The position numbers were made by a program, and so were the translations under genes. A model generated the notes under the pieces. The model saw nothing but the letters and a program-made list of their open reading frames with translations, did not search any database and was not told the origin of the DNA. A stretch of DNA of 64,000 nt from Lutjanus erythropterus (Eukaryota > Chordata > Actinopteri > Lutjaniformes > Lutjanidae): the NCBI GenBank assembly GCA_020091685.1, contig CM034612.1, forward strand, positions 26,528,655-26,592,654, read 5' to 3'. Below are positions 27,608 through 38,000 of the stretch, piece after piece. How positions within the stretch are numbered: position 1 is the first letter of the stretch; every line of letters starts with the position of its first letter.

Positions 27608-29043
27608 TATCACCCTGGTTCCAAAAAAGTCGAAAAGCTGTATTAAAGATAAATGAAAACAGAATGCAAGGATTTGCAAATTCTTTTCAACCTATACTCT
27701 GCTGAATACAGATGTAAAGCTAAATGTTGGATGCTCCCACAGCGCAGTTGGTAGAGCGTTCACCCCATGTACTGAGGCTGTTGGTCCTCTGCAGCGGTTG
27801 CTGGTTTGATTCTCACCTGTGACCCATTTGCTGCATGTCATTCCTCCTCTCTCTTTACCCCCTTTCCTGTCATATCTTCAGCTGTCCCTATCCAAATAAA
27901 GGCAAAGAGCCAAAAAAAATTATCTTTAAAAAAAGATAAATGTTCAGATAAACCTTGTTGTTTGTTGTAAATAAACACTCATTCTGAATTTGATGACTGC
28001 AACATGTTCCAAAAAAGTTGTGACAGGTTCATGTTTACCACTGTGATACATCAGCTTTTCTTTTAACACTCAGTCAGTGTTTGAGAACTGAGGACGCTAA
28101 TTATTGAAGTTTTGAAAGTGAAATTCTGTCTCATTCTTGTTTGATATACGACTTCAGGTTCTCAACAGTCCGGTCTCTGTTTTTGTATTTTGTTCTTCAT
28201 AATGCTCCACACATTTTCAGTGGAAGACAGGTGTGGACTGCAGGCAGGTCAGTCTAGTACCTGAACTCTTTTACTACGAAGACATGCTGCTGGAACCAGT
28301 CCACAATGTGACTTTGCATTGTCTTGAAAAAGATGTGACAGTTACCCATGATGCCGTGGGCACTAATACACCCCCATACCATCACAGCTGCTGTCTTTTG
28401 AAGTTAGTGCTGGTAACAATCTGGATGGTCCCTTTCCTCTTTAGACATCCATGATTTGTGAAAACAATCTGAAATGTGGACTCTTCTGACCACAGCACAC
28501 TTTTCCACTTTGCATCAGTCCACCTCAGATGAGTTCAGGTCCAGAGAAGTCTGCAGTGTTTCTGGATGGTGTTGATATAGGTCTTTCTCTTTGCATAGTA
28601 GAGTCTTAACTTGCATTTGTAGATGCAGAGACAAACTGTGTTTACTGACAACGGTTTTCCAAAGTGTTCCTGAGCTCATGTAGTATCCTTTATACAATGA
28701 TGTGGGTTTTTAATGCAGTGCAGCCTGAGGGGTCAAAGGTCACAGACATTCAATATTCATTTTCTGTCTTGCCCCTTACCTGCAGAGACTTCTCTGGATT
28801 CTCTGAATCTTTGAATGATATTATGGATTGTAGATGGTGAAATCCCTAAATTCCTTCCAACGTGTTGCAGGCATCAAAGTCAAAATGAGTGTATAAAACA
28901 TTAAAGTTTATCAGTTCAAATATAATATACCTTGTCCTTATAGTGTATTCAACTGAATATACACCTAAAAGGGTTTGCAGATCATTACATTATGTTTTTA
29001 GTTACGTTTTACACAGTCACTGCTTTTTTGGAATCAGGTTGTA
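27608..29043 (-). mobile_element. Tc1/mariner-superfamily relic with TA flanks
   Basis: TIRs CACCCTGGTTCCAAAAAAGT (left) and CTTTTTTGGAATCAGGTTG (right) are bounded by TA at 27608-27609 and 29042-29043. Minus-strand transposase remains are readable, including STENVWSIMKNKIQKQRP and WSEE-like remnants around CCACATTTCAGATTG, but frameshifts and stops break the frame. It is interrupted by a SINE. Confidence 0.75.
27729..27936 (+). mobile_element. tRNA-derived SINE inserted in the Tc1/mariner relic
   Basis: Pol III A box GCGCAGTTGGTAGAGCG and B box GGTTTGATTC, then CTGCATGTCATTCC, a pyrimidine-rich part and an A-rich tail. Perfect 8-bp target duplication TAAATGTT at 27721-27728 and 27937-27944. 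It is not a functional tRNA gene: the acceptor stem and 3' half do not fold as tRNA. Confidence 0.8.
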
Positions 29044-29545
29044 CTTTTCGTTGACAATATAGTAATTAAATTGAGGTTTAACTGTTTTTAGACTCCACAT
29101 ATATTCAGTGCCAAGATGAGAAAGTGTCCTAAATTGTCATGAAGACTTGGATGTGACTGGGTTGAATGCCCCTCAGAATTTCTAAGAATGTTGGGTAGCT
29201 GCCCTGCAGTTAATGATATTCTTGTGGTTCATTCATTATTGGAAGTGTGGCCTTTTGATTCATAAAATCCAACTCTCATCTCTCTGTGTTCTGCTCCAGT
29301 GAGCGAGGTGCAAACATATCAATATTCCCACTGTGGAGAGAAATATTACTGCTCATATCAACAGTGACTACGACACCAGAGCCAGGCCACATTTTACAAT
29401 AACGACCTGCTGCAGCTGCAACAGGAGTCATTTGGAACAACTGAAAGTGCTTATGGCAGCTGTTTTAATTCAGAAATATTTACTGTACAGTACTGCTCTC
29501 AATGGAGGGAGCAGGATCGATCGGCTGCTCCGTTCATTCACTCTA
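29044..29545. other. SPX upstream region
   Basis: Unique-looking sequence leading into the SPX promoter. No repeat ends or coding signal are recognised. Confidence 0.35.
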
Positions 29546-29632
29546 ACCGCCCCCGTTTCATCAAATTGGCGTGACCTATCGCTGCTGGCGTCATGAAGGA
29601 GCGGAGCGCACAGGGTTCCCCGCCCCGGAGGA

Positions 29633-29640
29633 TATAAATA
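29633..29640 (+). promoter_or_regulatory. SPX TATA box
   Basis: TATAAATA 80 bases before the spexin start codon, following a GC-rich run. An inverted CCAAT (ATTGG, 29565-29569) and a GC-box-like CCGCCCCC (about 29547-29554) lie upstream. This is a focused, regulated promoter, as expected for a neuropeptide gene. Confidence 0.7.
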
Positions 29641-29719
29641 CAGGGAGTGGGATCACCGACGCAAATTACCTCCTCTCATCCTCTCTGTTGGACACCAGAC
29701 TCACAGGACCTCCAACACC

Positions 29720-32566
29720 ATGAAAGTAAGTACAATCAGTTTGGGTTTAGTTCGGTGGAAACATCTTGCCTGTTGAGTGATTTCCCCTTTTTCAGCTTAG
29801 TTTCACCTTCTTCTAGAGGCATTATCCGGACAAGTTTGCGCCTTTATGCAGTGAAATATACGTTTCTCCCGGAATTATGTTAAGGAAACCAGGTTCTGGT
29901 TGAAAAGACTCGACCAAATTATCTGGAAACCATTTATACTGAAGTTAAGCCAATGATTTTCTGGCATTTTTACGCACCAGCGAATTTTCAAGGAAACCAT
30001 GCTTGTTTGTTTTTGTATTTTTTTTTACAAGTTTTGTATCACCAATTATATTCTTAATATTCTACTTTGCACTTAACTTTCAAAGTTACTCGATGAATTT
30101 AAGGCGTGTTGAAATGATTCCTAAGGCGTGCACCCTGTGCGTAATGTGTCCATTACGCACGGAAACGCACGTCAGATTGAGTCTGGAAGGATGCTGCTGC
30201 TGCGTTTAAAATTGTGATTCTAAGCTTTTGTTCCCACCTCCCGCAGGGTTTGAGGACCATCACATTAACGTATGTCCTCACCCTTTTACTACTGGCGTCG
30301 TTCATCTCACAGTCGTGGAGCGCACCGAAGGTAAAGCTGCTCGATTTCTCTCTATCTATTTTTTGGTTGTGCTCATGTGTTTCTGTATGTATGGTTAAAT
30401 CTGGCACATTTACATGATGGACTTAATTTTATTTAAGAAGGGAAAATGCACATTAATGAACATAAACACTTAACACATACACAACATACTGTTCAGCTTT
30501 AAAATGCAACCAAATCCTTTTCCTTGTTTCTTCATTAAAGGGCTCATTCCAAAGGAGAAACTGGACTCCGCAGGCTATGTTGTACCTCAAGGGAACTCGT
30601 ATGTATTTACTGATCCCATACCTGTATAGAGACCCAAAGTGATCAATAATTACGACATTTTTTTTTTTTTAATTAATCGGATAAATAAATACAGACACAG
30701 TATTTAGAGAAGGAACAAATCATGTTCTACCAAAACAAACATCAAAAATTATTAGTGCCATCATTCTAACTACGATTTTTTTTTTTGTGAAAATATATTA
30801 TTTAAGGATTCATGTATATGAAATATATGTAATTTACATAACGTGTTGATGTGCTTTAATTTCTTTAATTTCTAAACTTGCTCTGTGCCAGAAAACACTC
30901 TCGTCCCAAACAAGAATTCACAACTTCAGACAATTCAAAAATGTGTTAAAACCCTTTAAAATCTAAAACTAATAATATTTCTAATGAAAATGTTGGCCCT
31001 ATAAAGTCTCAGATTTCCTCAACTGTGAGATTTTTACAAAAACATGATTTAATGAGGCATAAAAAGGGTAAAGCTATACTGATGTATTGATGTTAGGCCA
31101 ATAAATTGGTGCATTGGTAGTTCCTAGACACAGCATTCTAAAAAGACTGAGCTCTGAAACGTGTTTTTTCTTTTGTGTTTTCCCCAGAGGGACGCAGGTT
31201 CATCTCAGAGGACCGAAAAGAAGGAGATGTCTACGACACGTTACACTTAGGTACAACCAACATTACTGAACACGATCGTTTGTGGTGGAGCTAGAATCAC
31301 CTTTGGTCCATGAAGCCATCAGTTAATATGTGTTGTTTGGTGTTTGTTCGCTGTCAGAGACCCGCAGTCAGAACACGGAGAAGCTGAGTGTGGATCAAGC
31401 CGCCACCGTCCTGCTCAACTTCCTGCAGCAAGCCAGAGAGGGAGGTGAGCAGCATCTGGACCAGCTGACACGCAGCAGCTGGAACACACATGCAGGTCAT
31501 ACTGCAGGACTGACTTTTGGTGCAGTGGAGTCTTTATACATATACACACATAGCATATTATGATCCCAATGATTTGTGCTTGTCACATCATTATAATTTG
31601 AAAAAAAGAATACAAATTGTTGTAAATTGCTGTGTTATTAACTAGGTATGTTCCAATACAAGTTTTTGCATCTTGATACTGATTCCAGCACCTGAACTTT
31701 GTGTATTGGCTAACACAGAGTATCAATCAAAAATATCTGCATATAGTCCTTTTTCAACAGCTGTACTAACCCTGTACTGATGAAGTTTATGATTGTTAGT
31801 ATTGTTGTATGGCCTGGCTCAGTGTCCTGTTTTGGGCCTAATAAATCAATAAATATCAGATCAGTGCATAGACTCACATAGTCACCCATGTCTGATCCAG
31901 CATTTTAGGCTGCATCAGAGGTTTTCCTCATACTGATATCTGTATTGGGACAACCATATTATTAAGACACTAAATCCTACTTATGATCACAGTTTATTTG
32001 TGGATTGTTGTGGACTTTATTCTTAGGATTCTGACTTTATTCTCAGAATTTCAGCTTTTTTTCCTCAGAATTCTGACTTTTTTCCTCAGAATTTAGATTT
32101 TACACTCTTAGATTTCTGACTTTAAACTCAGCATTCTGACATTAAACTTGGATTCTGACTTTACTCTTTGGATTCTGAGTTTATTCTTAGAATTCTGACT
32201 TTATTCTTTGGAGTCTAAGTTTATTCTAAGAGGTCTGACTTTTGGCCAGAATGGCCATAATCCTGTTGTGTATTGTCTGCTCTCTGAACATCTGCTTGAG
32301 AAACTTTTAGACAAACTTTTAATGAGTGGAAATGAGTTCATTTGAAATTCATTCTCACTGTCAAATTCAAATTCACTTTTAAAACATCCCCCCTCTAATC
32401 CACAATATTTTAGCACCTTTAAGGGAATTCTGATGTCTTTAACTCAAGACTTACATTTTAACTCCATAACTTCATGCTGATTTTCTCTTTCTCTCATGCA
32501 GCTGATGAAAACCCAGATGAGGTGTATTTCCAGGAGCTGCCAGTGTGGAAGAGAGAATACTTCTGA
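29720..32566 (+). CDS. SPX: Spexin 1 (neuropeptide Q) precursor
   Basis: Secreted neuropeptide precursor; the mature amidated peptide acts on galanin receptors GALR2/GALR3 and is linked to feeding and reproduction in fish. Exons: 29720-29725 (codes only Met-Lys), 30247-30330, 30541-30598, 31188-31250, 31358-31444, 32502-32566; total 363 nt, 120 aa, phases consistent. Residues 1-27 form a signal peptide (hydrophobic TYVLTLLLLASFIS, then SWSAPK). Mature spexin NWTPQAMLYLKGTQ occupies residues 37-50, after the basic pair QRR and before GRR, where the Gly is the amide donor. The C-terminal propeptide ends VWKREYF. The codon for Gln50 is split by intron 3. Thr13 of the mature peptide matches the fish SPX1 form; mammals have Ala. 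The gene converges with GYS2, as in the conserved vertebrate block. Confidence 0.97.
30599..31187. other. SPX intron 3
   Basis: AT-rich with two T runs. Nothing else recognisable. Confidence 0.4.
31644..31955. repeat. MITE-like repeat in SPX intron 5
   Basis: GTATGTTCCAATAC at the left and GTATTGGGACAAC at the right. Internal TTAGGCTGCATCAGAGG and GTCCTGTTTTGGGCC match the 23233-23557 element in reverse orientation. Confidence 0.45.
32018..32245. repeat. TTCTGACTTTATTCT minisatellite in SPX intron 5
   Basis: About ten units of roughly 21-22 bases around GATTCTGACTTTATTCT, with substitutions and small gaps. It lies about 260 bases before the last SPX exon. Confidence 0.6.
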
Positions 32567-32694
32567 TAGTCTTTCATACATTTGAAACTTTACAACCCGG
32601 TCTTTGTTTTTGAATGTGAGGTGTTTGGTTCTGTGTGAGGGAGAGGAGCAGCTGTTTTGTAAATATGAATTATGACTTTGAAATGTGATGTTTT

Positions 32695-32700
32695 AATAAA
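32695..32700 (+). terminator. SPX poly(A) signal
   Basis: AATAAA 129 bases after the spexin stop codon, giving a short 3' UTR. Confidence 0.75.
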
Positions 32701-34388
32701 AAGAGTTTGAATTCATAGCACTATTCGTCTGAGAATGTCTGAGTTTTTTCATGACTTCCATGACAAAATGTTGAACGCTGGGCATAAGCCCAGCCTTGTG
32801 TGTGGAATATTGTGGAGCACACACAAAGAGTTAAATGGCATCACTATCATGAAGTGGGTCAGCAACTGTGAGGGTGGGAAGAGATGGTTGGAAGTCAGTG
32901 GGGTGACACCATCATCATTGTGTAAGGCTGAAATGTTTCCTAAATTGAGTTCAGTTTTGACCACAGGGTTAAGATTGTTTTTTAGAGTAATAGGTAGTGA
33001 AGACACCAGCAAAGAGAATGGACAGACAGGAAGACTAGACTGTAATTCCATGATTGACCATAAGGGTCCCTCTCCATCTTTAAATTAGATTAATCACATT
33101 AATTAGATATTTACTGACCAATAATATTGCAAAAAGTTGGGCAGCCCTAACCTGTCCACTAACTGTGATCTCTCTAGACTCACTCATCTAATACATAAGG
33201 GGATTTATGCCAGATCAAAGTAGAAATTAGGCGGTCCAACTGTTAAAAACAGGATTTCAGTAAGAAAAAAGGGATCATCTCATCAATGTTCCAATGTTTT
33301 TGACTGTTTTGCATCACTAAGTAATAAAACAGTTATGCCTCACTGACATCTCTTGGACAGTCCAGCCAGAGGACAGCTTTCCAGGTCACCAAAGAAATGC
33401 AATCGTGTTTGCCTCCTTGCTGGCCCGGTGAAGTTAGTGGCCCCCGCTTCCTTTACTCAGTGGATCCAGGAGGTGTTGCCAATGGTAATGTGAGAAGATA
33501 TCTAGTTTGCTGTGTGTGGTGCACACCAAAATGTAAGGAAACATGATCTCCATTTATAAGCTATACTAAGAAGAAGATTTATCTCTGTATTTATTATCAA
33601 GATTAATGAAAATGGGATTAATCTGTTAACACGCATGCAACAGATATGATAAGGTCTAGACTAGGTTATCACATACTGTGGTTTCCTTCTCACATCACTG
33701 AATTCACCACTTCACCTTCATCTGAACAGTTAATGACACAGGATTGTTCCACCACAGTCTACCCAACTTTGCTGTGACAGGCCACTACTACTGTAGTCTG
33801 ATTGGCTCTGAGCATGAGTGTAGACTGGCACCTCACAAGCAGTTGTGCAGGGAGATGAATAGATGAAAAACATTAGATTCATCTTTGTGCCCTGTGTGAG
33901 GCTAAATTATAGTTTTTTAGACTTTGTTGACTTATTATTTTCTATTTTCAGTCACAGTTTGGAAAGAAAAAGGAAAAAAACAAACATTTTTGTGATAGTT
34001 CAATTTCTGAAAATGTCCTGCACCCCAAACAGTACAAGCATAGCCTACCATGTGTCCATGCTTTTATGAAAAAGTGACCATATCACCTCAGATCTGGTAC
34101 ATATCACCTGGACTATACGTTAATAATGTACTACACAGAGAAATAACACATACTGAGGTTGTTACTTGTCTAATCAACTCATCTGATCTCTGGTGATCAA
34201 AAGAAAATTTTAGAGACTTCAAGTCGATTTTGTCTCGTGCACAGCTTCAGCAAAACCTCAGAATCTAACTGAGTATCTTTCAATGATTCACAAGATTCAC
34301 AAGCTCCCCTTTCACAGGTACTGTGGGAACCCAAACTTGCGTAGTTAGTGACACAGGAACACAGGATTAGAACTTGTAAAATTCATTT
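32701..34388. other. SPX-GYS2 convergent spacer
   Basis: No gene. Open frames on both strands at 32735-33088 overlap each other and match no family I know. The rest is AT-rich. Confidence 0.4.
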
Positions 34389-34394
34389 TTTATT
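34389..34394 (-). terminator. Candidate GYS2 poly(A) signal
   Basis: TTTATT on the plus strand is AATAAA on the minus strand, about 620 bases past the GYS2 stop. It leaves about 1.7 kb between the ends of the convergent SPX and GYS2 genes. Confidence 0.4.
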
Positions 34395-35010
34395 TCACGG
34401 TCATTAAGGCAGACTAGATCAGTTAGGCTGCTAGAATTCCTGAATTGAATTACTGTAGATAGAATCATTGGATCACATTAGAACATGTCACACTGTCATC
34501 TGCCTAGCAACTGAAGACAACATCCTGCTGTTGCATTACTGAGGAAGCATGCATTTTCAACAACAGTGGGCCAAGAATGGAGCCTTGGGTAACACCAAAA
34601 TTAAACAGCTTCAGAAGAGGAGTCTGGGTTTTATGATGGACATAAATCAGGGCTACAATATAATTTTCATGACTTTTTCAAAGTTTAGTCTCAAATGCAC
34701 ATCCTTTTAAATTTGTGTTTTTTCTTTTTGTTTTTTGATATTTTTAGCACGGTCAGCACTCTTTGATTTAATATGACATGTAATTGGCCCAATACTCCAG
34801 CTAAAGCTAGCAGCTACATATAGCCTGTGGTGGTGAAGTTGGCAAAGGTTGGCTGTTAAGTGTGTTCAAGTGCCACCAAAACATTTGAAAGTACACTGAA
34901 TGAAGTACTCATGTCTTGTAAGTACTGTTATCACTTTCCTTGTAAGAGTACTGGTATTGGTACTGGTATCGTAACATCCGGCCCTAGTCTGCAGGTACTC
35001 GTGTTAAATT

Positions 35011-38000
35011 TCAGTTTCCTGACTCTCCTGGTTGCTTCTTCTTGCCCTCCGGCACAGCGCCCAGCACAAAGGGAGCCTTGATGTTCAGCCGGTCCCTCTC
35101 AGCCTCCTCATCTTCATCGTAGGGTTCATTGTCATCATCATCCTCCACGTCACTGTGGTGGGGCGTGGAGTGGACGGAGGCAGAGGGAGAGGGGGGCACC
35201 GAGAGGGGCCGGGGGTAACGGAAACCATCCGTCTGCAGAGACAAAGGATGACAAAAGTAAACCATAAGACTTTCAGTTTCAGCTCTATGAAAACCACCTG
35301 ACTTCCTGACTGAAGACTTCAAACCAGACACATATCAATGATAAACTAAAACTAGGTATGAGATATAGTATCAGCCAAAGTCCTTGAATCAAAGAAGGAC
35401 GAGCAGGAGAAGGAGGGAGTCTTATTTCATGTAGCAGTACAGGGATCAGTATCATCAGCACACACCATGTGATGTCTTGTCATTCATCCAAATGTTAGGC
35501 TGTCAATTAAACCTGGCAAATGGGTAAAATCCATCAGTTTCCAGTGTGTGTCAGTCAGTACACCACATGTGTTCTCATGTACATGCATGTGCAGAGGAAG
35601 ACTTCCCACAGAAAGGCTCTAAAACAGCATCTCTCTGAGAGCCACACAAAGATGATCTTCAGTTTGTTGCACCATTGGAGGTTAGTAATATTGTTAATAA
35701 CTGACACTGTTCGAAGGGTGTGTTGGTAAAGAGTTACTTTAGATTTGTAAATTTGGACGGGGTTAGAAATGTTAGGACTCAGTTGTTTGTTGCGTACATT
35801 TGTTTTTCTCTTCATTGAGAAACTGTGCTTAACAATGAAAAGGTGTGTGAAGTTGCTCACTTTTACCAGTGAGACCCCTGCCACATAAAAAGAATCAGCC
35901 TGGCAGACATGATAGCATTCACAAGGGACAGTTTAGAACTCTTTCAAAAATGGGGCCATATTTTAGAAATGAATAGACTCAAATTTAAAGCTCTGGTTCT
36001 TGGCAGTATTAAATTGTACATTATTAAGAGTTAATTTGTTTATCCAGTGTAATAAATGGATGCAAATGTTAATATGAAATAATAAATAGCTACTACTTCA
36101 AACTCACAAAAGAAAGCTACAGCCATGGACAGATTTTGGGCCTTTGGACACAAATGTAAAGGGTCTCCACCCAACCGATATAAGAGGAAGACACCCACCA
36201 TGTTGTTGTAGTTTTTTTGTGTGTGTCTTTGTAGTTGCTTTGCATCTCTTTGGAGTTTTTATGTGTCATTTCACATCTTTGTTTTTCTTTTTAGTCTCTT
36301 TGTTGTTTTACATAAAATCATAGTCATTTTGCATCAATTTGTAGTTGTTTTGTCTCTCTTTGTGGTTGTGCATCACTGTGGTTGTTATAGGTCTCATGGT
36401 CATTTTGTGTCATTGTGCATCTCTTTGGGCTTTTTACATCTCACTTTGGAGTCATTTTACATCCCTTTGTAGTTCTTTTGTCTCTCTTCGTGGTTGTTTT
36501 GTGCCACTGTGTTTTACATCTCGTGGTCATTTTGTGTATCTCTGTAGTTGTGTTGCAAGTCTTTGCAGTGGCATGGTGTCTGTTTGAGGTTGTGGCTCTT
36601 TGTTGACAGTTTGCTTCACTTCATTAGTTTTGTGTCTCTTCATCATCATTTTGCATGTCTTTGCAGTGGCTTTGTATCTCTTTTTGGTTGTTTTGTGCCT
36701 CTTTGTAGTCTTTTGCAAAATGTTTTGGTCATTTTGTATGTCTTTGCATCTCTCTCTTTGTGGTTGTTTTACATCTCATGGTGATTTTGTGTCTCTTTTC
36801 TGTTGTTTTGCATGTCTTTGTAGTGGCTTCATGTCTCTTCTCTTGGTGTTTTTATGTCACTTTGTGTGATTTTACCTTTGTGGTGATTTTGTTTGTCTTT
36901 GTAGTCATTTTCAGTCTTTTTGAATTATTATTTGTCTCTTTGTGATTGCTTTGCATCACTTTGTAGTGATCTGTGTCTCTATGTAGTGGCTTTGTGCCTC
37001 TGTGTGGTTGTTTTGTGTCTCTTTGTAGTCATTTTGCATCACTTTGTGGTCTTTTTGCCTCTCTTTATAGTTGTTTTGTCTCTCTTTGTGGTTGTTTTGT
37101 ATGTCTTTGTAGTCGCTTGGATTTTTCTTATGTGTAGTTATATTGCATCTCTTTGTGGTTATTTTATTCCTTTGGGTAGTCATTTTGAGTCTTTGTGGAT
37201 TATTTGTGTGTCTTTGTTGTTGTTTAGCATCACATTGTGGTGATTTGCATTTCTTTGAAGTGGCTTTGTGTCTCTTTGTGGTTGTTTTGTGCCTCTTTGT
37301 AGTCATTTTGTGTTTTTTGTGTGTTTTGCGTCATTTTGTGGTCATTTGACATTCTAATAAGAAACAGTCCCTTCATACAGAGGTTCTGACACAGACAAGC
37401 CAACTACCACTAGTACCGGGTTTTCATTCTCTAGTTCAATCATTCATTCACAAACTCTCTCATTTCCTTGTACAATATTCCTCACCTTCAGAGGGGCCAT
37501 GGGGTCCAGCTTGAACTTTTCAGGGAAAGCTCTGCTAAGTGCAAGATGGCGGGCGTGTATGTAGAACTGCAAATCACAAGTCAGACATCATGCACATCAA
37601 AAACTGAACCAGCAAGTTTATCTCCTTTGATTTAAGATTTTCAGGATCATGTGTTTGATGTTTTAAACCTCATGTGCACTTCAGTTATAGTTTTAAATGA
37701 GGATTTTCATGAATGCAAACTTTATTATTATTATTGATTCCTATCATGTGAACACATGAATGCAGGATTCTGCCTGACAGAGATCATGTTGTATTGTCTC
37801 TGTTTGGTGCTGGTGCAGAAACAGACCCGTCCCAGGTATCTCCAGTCCAGCAGATCAGACAGCCTCTCTGTCCGGTTCCGCTGGATGATACGCTGGCGCC
37901 GAGACTGCTGGCAGAAACTGAACATGAACTGGGTCAGCTGGTTACAGGACTCCTCAGCTGAACGGAACCGGCGGTCCACAATATATATACCTGATGGAGA

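Noticed and set aside
27729..27936. Possible tRNA gene with A and B boxes
   Set aside because: A-rich tail, target-site duplication and a non-tRNA 3' part show it is a SINE.
32735..33088. Overlapping open frames of 117 and 100 codons on opposite strands between SPX and GYS2
   Set aside because: Antisense to each other, no recognisable domain, no splice or promoter context; probably old repeat or chance.
35032..35301. Plus-strand open frame opposite the last GYS2 exon
   Set aside because: Shadow of GYS2 exon 16 on the other strand.
36221..37349. Long hydrophobic (plus) and Lys/Thr-rich (minus) open frames
   Set aside because: They are reading frames through the 21-bp minisatellite, present on both strands, with no start context or family match.
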